DNA from: Clostridia bacterium
Lineage (GTDB): Bacteria; Bacillota; UBA994; PWPR01
Direction: 5' to 3'
Length of the DNA stretch: 11,196 nt
Assembly (NCBI GenBank): GCA_003557085.1
Contig: PWPR01000140.1
Span: 1-11,196, forward strand
Part shown: piece after piece, positions 1-5,949 of the stretch
Layout: each line of letters starts with the position of its first letter
How positions within the stretch are numbered: the stretch's first letter is position 1
Program-made: the position numbers and the translations under genes
The notes under the pieces: model-generated
Database searches by the model: none
What the model was told of the DNA's origin: nothing
The model's input: the letters and a program-made list of their open reading frames with translations, nothing else

Positions 1-199
1 ACTCTTTCTTTGTGTAAGTAATAAATTTAATGATAGTAAAGTCATCTATGTTATCAAGAGTATCTATTTCCAATTCTTCATTCATAAACTGATAAAATAT
101 TTTTAAATCAGAAGCATAGTTGTTGATAGTTAGAGGGGAGTAGTTTCTAACATTTCTTAAGTACTCAATAAATTCTTCAATTATAATTTCTAACTTCAT
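1..199 (-). CDS. Tyrosine recombinase (Xer/phage integrase family), N-terminal part, cut by window edge
   Basis: Reading the minus strand from an ATG at 197-199 gives 66 open codons that run off the left edge. The start is supported by AAGGAG at 209-214, nine bases upstream. The peptide begins MKLEIIIEEFIEYLRNVRNY and contains RNYSPLTINNYASDLKIF at about residues 18-35. This is the hallmark pattern of the SAM-like core-binding domain of XerC/XerD/CodV-type recombinases: a helix, then YSxxTxxxYxxDLxxF. That domain clamps DNA next to the recombination site. The catalytic domain with its Arg/His/Tyr residues would lie beyond the window, so I cannot tell a housekeeping Xer protein from an integrase of a mobile element. 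The fold assignment is firm; the specific role is open. Confidence 0.82.
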   Translation of the reverse strand, partial: MKLEIIIEEFIEYLRNVRNYSPLTINNYASDLKIFYQFMNEELEIDTLDNIDDFTIIKFITYTKKE

Positions 200-223
200 T
201 AATAGATTCTCCTTTATTTGATA

Positions 224-229
224 ATTATA
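224..229 (-). promoter_or_regulatory. Possible proximal -10 box for the recombinase gene
   Basis: The minus strand reads TATAAT here, a perfect -10 hexamer, about 10 bases upstream of the recombinase Shine-Dalgarno. The best -35-like element (TTGCTT) is 20 bases away, which is too far, so this is a weak candidate. In such AT-rich DNA a chance match is likely. Confidence 0.25.
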
Positions 230-336
230 TATGTCTGATGCATATTATTAAGCAAAACTAAACTCTACTGTAAGCTCGGCTGTTTTAGAGTAACACTATT
301 AATATCAAGATAAGCAGGAAGAAGGAGGGATGATTA

Positions 337-408
337 ATGGATATTTACATTATGAGACATATTAATAAGTCAAAACTAGCTATATTTCGTGTTTTTAGAA
401 TATTTTAA
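337..408 (+). CDS. Possible small ORF (23 aa) with strong ribosome binding site
   Basis: A plus-strand ATG at 337 follows AAGGAGGG (322-329) at an ideal 7-base spacing and opens 23 codons ending in TAA at 406-408. The peptide starts MDIYIMRHINKSKLAIF and ends RVFRIF, so it is basic with a hydrophobic C-terminal half. A perfect hairpin (410-447) begins two bases after the stop codon. I recognise no family and see no convincing plus-strand promoter upstream. It would be the only plus-strand gene in the window. It could be a real small peptide gene or a chance ORF; the unusually good Shine-Dalgarno is the only positive evidence. Confidence 0.25.
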   Translation: MDIYIMRHINKSKLAIFRVFRIF

Positions 409-409
409 G

Positions 410-447
410 TTATAAGTGCGTAAAATTATTATTTTACGCACTTATAA
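410..447. repeat. Perfect palindrome, 16-17 bp arms with 4-base loop
   Basis: Bases 411-426 are the exact reverse complement of 431-446, separated by TATT, and the 410/447 pair extends the stem to 17 bp. The right arm overlaps the -10 box of the minus-strand promoter at 444-449, and the rest covers the predicted start of transcription. No run of T follows on either strand, so it is not a standard intrinsic terminator. It could be an operator for a dimeric regulator, a stabilising hairpin at the 5' end of the recombinase mRNA, or a weak bidirectional terminator. Confidence 0.85.
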
Positions 448-472
448 TATCACTCAAAAATTTGATTGTCTA
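444..472 (-). promoter_or_regulatory. Sigma-A-type promoter, extended -10, reading toward the recombinase gene
   Basis: On the minus strand TAGACA (467-472, 5 of 6 to TTGACA) is followed after exactly 17 bases by TATTAT (444-449, 5 of 6 to TATAAT), with a TGn extension immediately upstream of the -10. Predicted initiation is near 437, giving a leader of about 240 bases before the recombinase ATG. The downstream edge overlaps the palindrome at 410-447. Confidence 0.6.
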
Positions 473-555
473 GTTCAATTAATATAATTTTTCTAAAAAA
501 CGGTTCCTTAGGCTTATTTTCCCTTAACTTTTGCGAAAATGTGACTATATAGTAT

Positions 556-1386
556 CTATTTAGTTAAGTCTTTAACATTAAACTCTTTTACAGGTCCCCT
601 ATAAGGCGTTCCTCTTTTTTCAAGATGTTCTTTATCATTGTACAATACTGCGTTTACTGGGCAAAAGTTATAACATCTCATGCATAAGATGCAATTACCA
701 TGTGCTTTGTATTTATCATTCTCAGTATATATATTATTAACTGGACAAATCTCATAGCAAAGATTGCATTTAGTACATTTACTATGATCAATTCTTATTT
801 TATCTCTATGAGCATTTAATAGCACCTTACGATAAGGAACTCTTTGTAACATTCCTAAAAATTTAGAAAACATTGAAAAATACTTAAGTTTTGATTCATT
901 TGCAATTAGGTAGCCAGCTAAATAATTAACTTTTATCTTTACTTTTTCTAGATACTTGTTTATTTTCTTTTGATTTGTTGTATACGGGTAAAACCAAGCT
1001 GAAGTTATACAGATATTGTTTGGCATTTTGAAATGCTCTGACCACCTTAATTTATATGAGTTTGGTAGGAATTCTTTTATAACTCTTCCTCCATCCCCTG
1101 AAAAAACATTTTGAGTGCAAAAAACACCTACATCTATATGCATTTGAGGTAAAGTCTGTAGAAATTTCTTCATATTTTCTGGTATGTCAGAACCATATAT
1201 TGGATATCCAAAAAGAACAATCTGAGAAGCTTCTAGTATCTTTCTTATGTCATACTTTTTACATTGCTCAATAGAATAAGTGGTTACTTGATAACAACTA
1301 ATTTCTTCTAGCTTTTTTGCTAATTGATTAGCTACCCACCATGTGTTTCCTGTGCCGCTAAAGTAAAAAAGTGAAATATGATTCAT
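556..1386 (-). CDS. EFR1-type protein: flavodoxin fold fused to a 2x[4Fe-4S] ferredoxin domain
   Basis: This 276-residue protein is predicted to be a cytoplasmic electron carrier. Residues 5-20 hold the flavodoxin FMN-phosphate loop (FYFSGTGNT), and the flavodoxin-like fold continues to about residue 165, including GYPIYGSDIP at 60-69. The C-terminal part carries two [4Fe-4S] motifs: C204-C207-C210-C214P and C232-C235-C238-C242P. This flavin plus two-cluster layout matches the EFR1 family ferredoxins common in anaerobes, whose redox partners are mostly unknown. ATG at 1386 is preceded by AAAGGAT at a suitable distance. It starts 24 bases after the M50-like gene stops, so the two are probably co-transcribed. 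All eight cluster cysteines are present. The physiological electron donor and acceptor cannot be inferred from this context. Confidence 0.88.
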   Translation of the reverse strand: MNHISLFYFSGTGNTWWVANQLAKKLEEISCYQVTTYSIEQCKKYDIRKILEASQIVLFGYPIYGSDIPENMKKFLQTLPQMHIDVGVFCTQNVFSGDGGRVIKEFLPNSYKLRWSEHFKMPNNICITSAWFYPYTTNQKKINKYLEKVKIKVNYLAGYLIANESKLKYFSMFSKFLGMLQRVPYRKVLLNAHRDKIRIDHSKCTKCNLCYEICPVNNIYTENDKYKAHGNCILCMRCYNFCPVNAVLYNDKEHLEKRGTPYRGPVKEFNVKDLTK

Positions 1387-1410
1387 GAGCTTATCCTTTG
1401 TTAGTTTATT

Positions 1411-2769
1411 TTAATTATTTTCTTTAATATAAAGGTATAATCTAAGATTTTCACTACCATTTGCTTTAAGATAGAAGCTACCTTTTTTCCTATCTACTTT
1501 TGTTTTAAGACCAATAGTTGCTATGGTGTTCTCAAGAAAATCGATCCTTTTTGAACCGTCTTGATAAGATAAAGAAAATTCTTCAGCATGACCTACTAGA
1601 AACACACTGATAAAAATTTCATTACTATTAATTTCTAGTGGTATTTCTGTCTTATTAGTAAAATCTTCAAAATCGTCTATCATGAACTTAAGGTTATAGC
1701 CTTCTTCTATATAAGTGTCCTCACTAAACTCATTATTTTTAATACTTCTAAAAATATCATAATAATAGAAGTCATCTTCTGTAGGTTCTCGTGATCTTAT
1801 ACCAAATTTTATAACCCCTTCGTTTTGAGTGCTTTCTAAACTTAGTGAAACGCTGTATGTTGAAGGTTCTAGCAAAAAATTTGAAAACACGCCAGAGTCA
1901 GTGTCTTCTGAACCCTCGAATATTGTAACTCTATCACTATTTGTAAAGAGAAACTCTTCTCCACTAAGGTTTCTTAACACTATTTCTAGGGGCTCCTCTG
2001 TTTGCACAGAATAAGCAAAGTCATAAATTAGCAAGTCAACAACATCAAATGTTCTAATGTTAGCCCTATCATTACTCAAATTGGATAAATTAGTTTCAAC
2101 TATTGTGTCATAATCTGAAAAGTCAACCCCTGTCTGTGGATTAATTGTTCTAAATAAAAATGGAATAATTAAGGCGATGATCAACATAAGAATGGTGAAT
2201 CTACTTTTAATATTTAGCTTACGAAGATTTTTTAACTCTCTTGACTGTATAATATCATGATATAGTTTCTTTAGATTACCAACATGCAATGTGTAGTAGA
2301 TGGATAGTACAATAAGAAATAAAAACAAAAAGCTAACTAACATAGGATTAAATCCAGAATAATCTAAGAAACTTACAATATCCTCTCCTTGTGGCCTAAA
2401 GCCAAAATAATAGCCTATAGGAAGAAAAATATTTGGCAGTAAACTTCCAATTACACTTACTGAAAATAGAATAAGAATTAACTTCACATAAGTATTTTTG
2501 AAGTTCTTCATAATTGGAACAACCGGAATCCATACTAGCACTGGAAATAAAATACCTGCTATACTAATTAATGCTCTACCACCATCTGTGAATACACCAG
2601 AATAAGAAATGTGAGGATTTCCAAAAAGAAAATTCACATCGAAAGTGATTACAGATCCTCCTTGGATTAACACAGCTATAGCATGGCCTCCTTCATGTAA
2701 TACTGTGTATATAAGAATGACAAACAGCACCATGCCAATAATACTTAGAGATTTTAAAATTTTATTCAC
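1411..2769 (-). CDS. M50-like (site-2 protease-type) polytopic membrane protein with C-terminal extracytoplasmic domain
   Basis: An integral membrane protein of about 452 residues. Counting from the GTG start, a first membrane helix (about residues 6-25) runs into TVLHEGGHAIA. This HExxH zinc motif (H25, E26, H29) lies at the membrane, as in M50 peptidases and PF13398-like M50B relatives. Further hydrophobic segments follow at about 65-87, 95-118, 143-161 and 191-206. The stretch NIFLPIGYYF...GED (113-130) resembles the family's NxxP...DG segment, so D130 may be the third zinc ligand. Residues from about 207 to the end form a soluble, probably external domain I do not recognise. The frame is open to a TTG at 2784 and has an ATG at 2775, but AAGGTGAT (2774-2781) is properly spaced only for GTG at 2769. 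A terminator precedes the gene, and the EFR1-type gene follows 24 bases downstream. Proteolytic activity and substrate are unproven. Confidence 0.7.
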   Translation of the reverse strand: MNKILKSLSIIGMVLFVILIYTVLHEGGHAIAVLIQGGSVITFDVNFLFGNPHISYSGVFTDGGRALISIAGILFPVLVWIPVVPIMKNFKNTYVKLILILFSVSVIGSLLPNIFLPIGYYFGFRPQGEDIVSFLDYSGFNPMLVSFLFLFLIVLSIYYTLHVGNLKKLYHDIIQSRELKNLRKLNIKSRFTILMLIIALIIPFLFRTINPQTGVDFSDYDTIVETNLSNLSNDRANIRTFDVVDLLIYDFAYSVQTEEPLEIVLRNLSGEEFLFTNSDRVTIFEGSEDTDSGVFSNFLLEPSTYSVSLSLESTQNEGVIKFGIRSREPTEDDFYYYDIFRSIKNNEFSEDTYIEEGYNLKFMIDDFEDFTNKTEIPLEINSNEIFISVFLVGHAEEFSLSYQDGSKRIDFLENTIATIGLKTKVDRKKGSFYLKANGSENLRLYLYIKENN

Positions 2770-2773
2770 TCTC

Positions 2774-2781
2774 ATCACCTT
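2774..2781 (-). promoter_or_regulatory. Ribosome binding site that decides the M50-like start
   Basis: AAGGTGAT on the minus strand closely matches the anti-Shine-Dalgarno complement AAGGAGGTGAT. The distance from its GG to GTG at 2769 is 8 bases, whereas ATG at 2775 overlaps the site. GTG is therefore the preferred start. Confidence 0.55.
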
Positions 2782-2830
2782 CAATACTTAATATTAAAAC
2801 GAGCAACTTTTTGTAGGTGTAATAACACTT

Positions 2831-2881
2831 ATTAAAATATTAAACAGCTCACAAAGCAAATATGAAAGCCGTGTAAGCTGT
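2831..2881 (-). terminator. Intrinsic terminator after the SPFH gene
   Basis: On the minus strand a 14-bp stem (arms 2868-2881 and 2844-2857, one mismatch and two G-U pairs) encloses a 10-base loop and is followed by TTTAATATTTT. It lies 14 bases after the SPFH stop codon. A run of T also follows the stem on the plus strand, but no plus-strand gene needs it. It separates the nfeD-SPFH unit from the M50-like/EFR1 unit. Confidence 0.75.
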
Positions 2882-2894
2882 GTTTTTTGATAAA

Positions 2895-3935
2895 TTAGAT
2901 ATTTTCTAGTTCAATATTTTCAGGATCCAAAATTTTCTTTTTTAAACCTGGTTTTGAATTATCATTGTTACTTTCTTCTTCATCTCCATCTTTGTCTTTG
3001 ATATCCTTAAAAGCTTCACTTAAACCAGCTAGATATCCAAATATATTCGCCATTTCATTTGGAAGAATAATCTTAGTAGCTTTACCATCAGCTACATGCT
3101 CCATAGACTTAAGGGCTTCTAAAGCTAAGTATTGCTGATCTGGCTCAGCTTTAGTAATCAACTTAATACCTTCTGCCATAGCTCTTCGTACATTGAGTAT
3201 GGCAGCTGCTTCACCTTGAGCTTCTAGTATTAGCTTTTCTTTTTCAGCTTCTGCATGTAAAATTGTTTGCTGTCGAACTGCCTCTGCATTTAGTATAGCA
3301 GCTCTCTTATTTCCCTCGGCTCTTCTTATAGCAGCTTCTCTGTCTCCATCAGCACGTAGAATAGTTTCTCGCTTTTCACGTTCTGCTCTCATTTGTTTTT
3401 CCATAGCCTCTTGAATATCTCTTGGAGGCATAATATTCTTAAGCTCAACTCTATTAACTTTGATACCCCATTTATCAGTTGCTTCATCTAAAATAGACCT
3501 AAGTCTTGTGTTTACTAAATCTCTTGATGTTAGTGTTTCATCTAAATCTAATTCACCAATTATATTCCTCAACGTAGTTGCTGTTAAGTTTTCTATTGCA
3601 GGTATTGGATTAGAAATTTCATAAACATATTTGACAGAGTCAGTTATTTGAAAGTAAACTACTGTATCTATTTGCATAGTAACATTGTCTTTCGTTATTA
3701 CAGGCTGTGGAGGAAAATCTATTACTTTTTCTCTCATATCTAGCCGAGCTCTTTGTCTATCTATAAAAGGTACAATAAAATTAAGACCACTAGACATCTT
3801 CTTATGAAATCTTCCTAATCTTTCTACTATACCTTCCTCAGATTGCCTAACAATCTTTATACTACCTGCCAGTACTCCTAAAACTATTATTACAAATAAA
3901 ATACCTAAAATTGACCCAATCAAATTTTCAATCAT
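2895..3935 (-). CDS. SPFH/stomatin-family membrane protein (paraslipin, QmcA-like)
   Basis: A 346-residue membrane-anchored scaffold protein. An N-terminal membrane helix (about 4-26) is followed by the SPFH/Band 7 domain (about 27-190), with the typical RQSEEGIVERLGRF opening, GLNFIVPFID, and LDMREKVIDFPPQPVITKDN. An Ala/Glu/Arg-rich coiled coil covers about 175-245 (REAAIRRAEGNKRAAI and similar repeats). The stomatin-like ILPNEMANIFGYLAG segment lies at 290-304, and the tail is acidic and low in complexity. Family members oligomerise in membrane microdomains and influence membrane proteases and fluidity. The nfeD gene ends 15 bases upstream, the classic stomatin-operon-partner arrangement. 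ATG at 3935 follows GAGGTG at good spacing. The family is certain; the exact substrate or client is unknown. Confidence 0.92.
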   Translation of the reverse strand: MIENLIGSILGILFVIIVLGVLAGSIKIVRQSEEGIVERLGRFHKKMSSGLNFIVPFIDRQRARLDMREKVIDFPPQPVITKDNVTMQIDTVVYFQITDSVKYVYEISNPIPAIENLTATTLRNIIGELDLDETLTSRDLVNTRLRSILDEATDKWGIKVNRVELKNIMPPRDIQEAMEKQMRAEREKRETILRADGDREAAIRRAEGNKRAAILNAEAVRQQTILHAEAEKEKLILEAQGEAAAILNVRRAMAEGIKLITKAEPDQQYLALEALKSMEHVADGKATKIILPNEMANIFGYLAGLSEAFKDIKDKDGDEEESNNDNSKPGLKKKILDPENIELENI

Positions 3936-3950
3936 TACGGCACCTCTTTC

Positions 3951-4391
3951 TTAACTGATTTCTTTAACTATAGTTTTTACGCCCTTAATGCTCAGCACTT
4001 CAACTTCTGTGTCTTTGGTTATTATTCTATCATCATATGATGAGGCACTCCAGATTTCACCAAAAATTTTAACTTGGCCAGTTCCTTGTGTATTATTAAT
4101 TTCAACAATTACTATTCCTTTTTCTCCTACTAGTCTGTCTGAAGCTGTTTTTGCAGGACCTATAGTAGGAAACAGTTTTTCAATAAACGGTTTCAACAAA
4201 AAGAAAAATGCTATTGATGAAATTAGAAATATTGCTACTTGTATCCATATTGAGTTTGTTATCAATGAGGTTATTAGTGCAAAGATACCTCCAACAGCTA
4301 AAGTTATCGCAAAAAACCCTACTGTCATGACTTCAGCAACTACCATTACTAAAATAATAGCAAGCCAAAGCATCCATGGTTGCATAAACAT
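3951..4391 (-). CDS. NfeD-like membrane protein (short NfeD1b type, stomatin partner)
   Basis: A 146-residue protein with three N-terminal membrane helices (about 4-23, 25-44 and 48-66) and a C-terminal OB-fold domain (about 86-146; LVGEKGIVIVEI, GQVKIFGEIWSA, DTEVEVLSIKGVKTIVKE). The size and layout match short NfeD proteins such as YbbJ. It lacks the ClpP-class serine protease domain of long NfeD forms. Family knowledge places NfeD with SPFH proteins in membrane assemblies, and the SPFH gene follows 15 bases downstream. AGAGGTGG lies upstream of ATG at 4391 with its core six bases away. A second in-frame ATG two codons in is less well spaced. The pair has its own promoter and terminator. 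Confidence 0.9.
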   Translation of the reverse strand: MFMQPWMLWLAIILVMVVAEVMTVGFFAITLAVGGIFALITSLITNSIWIQVAIFLISSIAFFFLLKPFIEKLFPTIGPAKTASDRLVGEKGIVIVEINNTQGTGQVKIFGEIWSASSYDDRIITKDTEVEVLSIKGVKTIVKEIS

Positions 4392-4423
4392 AATCCACCT
4401 CTTTTCAAGTAAGAGCTATTAGA

Positions 4424-4452
4424 ATTATATCATTAATTTAGCACAACGTCAC
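4424..4452 (-). promoter_or_regulatory. Extended -10 promoter of the nfeD-SPFH operon
   Basis: The minus strand has a perfect TATAAT (4424-4429) preceded by TGn, with GTGACG (4447-4452, 4 of 6 to TTGACA) exactly 17 bases upstream. Predicted initiation is near 4417, leaving a leader of roughly 25 bases with the nfeD ribosome binding site. It lies just past the phoU terminator, which fits an independent transcription unit. Confidence 0.7.
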
Positions 4453-4464
4453 TAAATACTAAAA

Positions 4465-4503
4465 GTAAAAAAATGTAAAAAAAGCTCACAAGTTACTGTG
4501 AGC
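4465..4503 (-). terminator. Intrinsic terminator of the pst-phoU operon, overlapping the phoU stop codon
   Basis: The minus strand reads GCTCACA (4497-4503), a 6-base loop, then TGTGAGC (4484-4490), followed by seven T, ACA and seven more T. The left arm lies in the last phoU codons and the TAA (4493-4495) lies in the loop. A translating ribosome would cover the stem, so termination may depend on ribosome release. Confidence 0.88.
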
Positions 4504-5167
4504 CTTCGTAGAATACTAAGTTTTTAGGTTTCTTACCATCAACTATATAGTAAACCCATTCACATATATTAGTAGCATGATCTCCTATTCTTTCAAGAAA
4601 CATTGACACCATTAAAAGTTGCATAGACTGATTAATAACTTTAGGATCACTCATCATTAAAATTAGTAACTCATGAAAAATTTGCTTATTTAGGTCATCT
4701 AAGAAGTCATCATCAATTATAACCTCTCTTGCTAGTTCTATATTTTCATTTATAAGAGCTGTAATTGCACGATGTAGCATATTAACTGCATGCGATGCCA
4801 TTCTTGGAATATCTATGAGTAATTTAATTAGTTTTTGACCATGGATACTAAGTGTGACTTCACTAATATCGACAGCATGATCTGCAATTCTTTCTAAATC
4901 AGTGATAACTTTCAAAGTTGAACCAACTATCCTTAAATCTTTGGCCAAAGGTTGCTGTGTTGCTAGCAAAGCTAAGCACTCCATTTCTAACTCATGCTCC
5001 ATTAGATCTATAATATCATCTTTATCAATAATTTCATTAGCTAAGTCTGCGTTTAATTCTTTTAGTGCATCTACTGAATCTTGAATCATATCCTCAACAA
5101 GAACAGCCATCTTAAGTAATTTATTGTTTAACTGCTGCATTTTAAGTCCAAAATTAGTCATGTTCAT
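4493..5167 (-). CDS. phoU: Phosphate signalling/transport accessory protein PhoU
   Basis: A 224-residue all-helical cytoplasmic protein made of two PhoU repeats. Each repeat carries the metal-binding signature: DLERIADHAVDI at 90-101 and LERIGDHATNI at 191-201. PhoU links the Pst transporter to the sensor kinase PhoR and represses Pho signalling when phosphate is plentiful; it also limits phosphate uptake. The frame is open to a TTG at 5185 that overlaps the end of pstB, but AGGAG (5175-5179) is seven bases before ATG at 5167, giving a protein of normal family length. It is the last gene of the pst operon, 10 bases after pstB, and a terminator overlaps its stop codon. Confidence 0.95.
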   Translation of the reverse strand: MNMTNFGLKMQQLNNKLLKMAVLVEDMIQDSVDALKELNADLANEIIDKDDIIDLMEHELEMECLALLATQQPLAKDLRIVGSTLKVITDLERIADHAVDISEVTLSIHGQKLIKLLIDIPRMASHAVNMLHRAITALINENIELAREVIIDDDFLDDLNKQIFHELLILMMSDPKVINQSMQLLMVSMFLERIGDHATNICEWVYYIVDGKKPKNLVFYEGSQ

Positions 5168-5174
5168 GATAACT

Positions 5175-5179
5175 CTCCT
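5175..5179 (-). promoter_or_regulatory. phoU ribosome binding site overlapping the pstB stop
   Basis: AGGAG on the minus strand sits seven bases before the ATG at 5167 and shares bases with the pstB TAG (5178-5180). This fixes the phoU start and suggests translational coupling to pstB. Confidence 0.65.
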
Positions 5180-5936
5180 AACCAAATCTTCCTGTGATAT
5201 AGTCTTCAGTTTTTTTGTTCTTTGGATTTGTAAAAATTTTATTAGTGATATCCATTTCTACCATCTTACCACTTAAGAAAAAAGCTGTTTTATCTGATAA
5301 CCTTGCAGCTTGCTGCATATTATGTGTCACGATTACTACGGTATATTTATTTTTAAGATTTTGTATTAGTTCTTCTAGCCTTCCAGTTGCTATAGGGTCT
5401 AATGCTGAAGTTGGTTCATCCATTAGTATCACTTGTGGTTCATTAGCTAAAGCTCTAGCGACACAAAGTCTTTGTTGTTGCCCTCCAGATAAGCTAAACC
5501 CAGATTCATTTAATCTACCTTTCACCTCGTCCCACAGTGCTGCTTGCTTTAGACTTTTCTCTACAATCTCATTCAATTTAGCTTTATCTCTTATTCCATG
5601 TCTTTTTGATGCATAAGCTACGTTTTCATAAATTGATTTTGGGAAAGGGTTAGGCTTTTGAAAAACCATTCCTACTATACTTCTTAAATTTACTAAATTG
5701 ATTGAGTCATCATAAATATTCTCATCAAATAGCCTAATACTACCTTCTATTTTCACTGAAGGTATAATTTCTACCATTCTATTTATAGTTTTTAGAAAAG
5801 TCGATTTTCCACATCCTGAAGGTCCTATTATGGCAGTAATTTCATTCTCTTCAATATCTAGTGATATATTTTGTAATGCCTGTGTTTTACCATACCATAG
5901 GCTTAAATCATTTACTTTAATGATTCTCTTATCCAT
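5178..5936 (-). CDS. pstB: Phosphate ABC transporter ATP-binding protein PstB
   Basis: This 252-residue ATPase powers phosphate import through PstC/PstA at the inner face of the membrane. Nucleotide-binding motifs are complete: Walker A GPSGCGKST (38-46), Q-loop Q93 in VFQKPNPFP, signature LSGGQQQR (149-156), Walker B VILMDEP (169-175), D-loop SALD and switch His205 in VTHNM. The FQKPNPFPKSIYENVAY stretch is characteristic of PstB rather than other importers. The frame stays open 20 codons further upstream, but ATG at 5936 gives the normal family length and start (MDKRIIKVNDLSLWYG), with AGGGGG about eight bases before it. The pstA stop is 13 bases upstream and phoU starts 10 bases downstream. 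Confidence 0.97.
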   Translation of the reverse strand: MDKRIIKVNDLSLWYGKTQALQNISLDIEENEITAIIGPSGCGKSTFLKTINRMVEIIPSVKIEGSIRLFDENIYDDSINLVNLRSIVGMVFQKPNPFPKSIYENVAYASKRHGIRDKAKLNEIVEKSLKQAALWDEVKGRLNESGFSLSGGQQQRLCVARALANEPQVILMDEPTSALDPIATGRLEELIQNLKNKYTVVIVTHNMQQAARLSDKTAFFLSGKMVEMDITNKIFTNPKNKKTEDYITGRFG

Positions 5937-5949
5937 TTTTTCATACCCC

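Larger units (their letters stand above)
200..555. other. Gene-sparse spacer between the EFR1-type gene and the recombinase gene
   Basis: This 356-base AT-rich stretch has no long ORF. It holds a minus-strand promoter (444-472), a perfect palindrome (410-447), a possible 23-codon plus-strand ORF with a strong Shine-Dalgarno (322-408), a weak 6-bp inverted repeat (262-267 with 286-291), and a second TATAAT-like -10 (224-229) close to the recombinase start. I see no tRNA, no recognisable riboswitch and no convincing U-tailed terminator for the EFR1-type gene that ends at 556. Confidence 0.6.

Noticed and set aside
262..291. Inverted repeat ACTCTA/TAGAGT with a T-rich stretch after it on the minus strand, a possible terminator or attenuator before the recombinase gene
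   Set aside because: The stem is only 6 bp with two G-C pairs and a large loop, so it is too weak to call in AT-rich DNA.
410..447. The palindrome as a dif/Xer site
   Set aside because: dif sites have about 11-bp arms around a 6-bp centre and a recognisable consensus; this palindrome has longer perfect arms, a 4-base centre and a different sequence.
496..545. Possible terminator of the EFR1-type gene, ending in a run of six T on the minus strand
   Set aside because: The bases before the T run do not form a stable stem; the only pairing is a 6-bp A/T-rich repeat not followed by T.
2785..2843. Promoter for the M50-like gene
   Set aside because: No -35/-10 pair with acceptable spacing was found; the best is TTACAC with TTTTAA at 17 bases, which matches poorly. 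A promoter may exist but cannot be supported.
3988..4422. 144-codon open frame on the plus strand opposite nfeD
   Set aside because: It lies exactly antisense to a well-supported NfeD gene, has no good ribosome binding site and matches no family; it is a shadow frame.
5215..5616. 133-codon open frame on the plus strand opposite pstB
   Set aside because: It is antisense to the conserved ATPase motifs of PstB; a Cys/Ser-rich shadow without its own signals.
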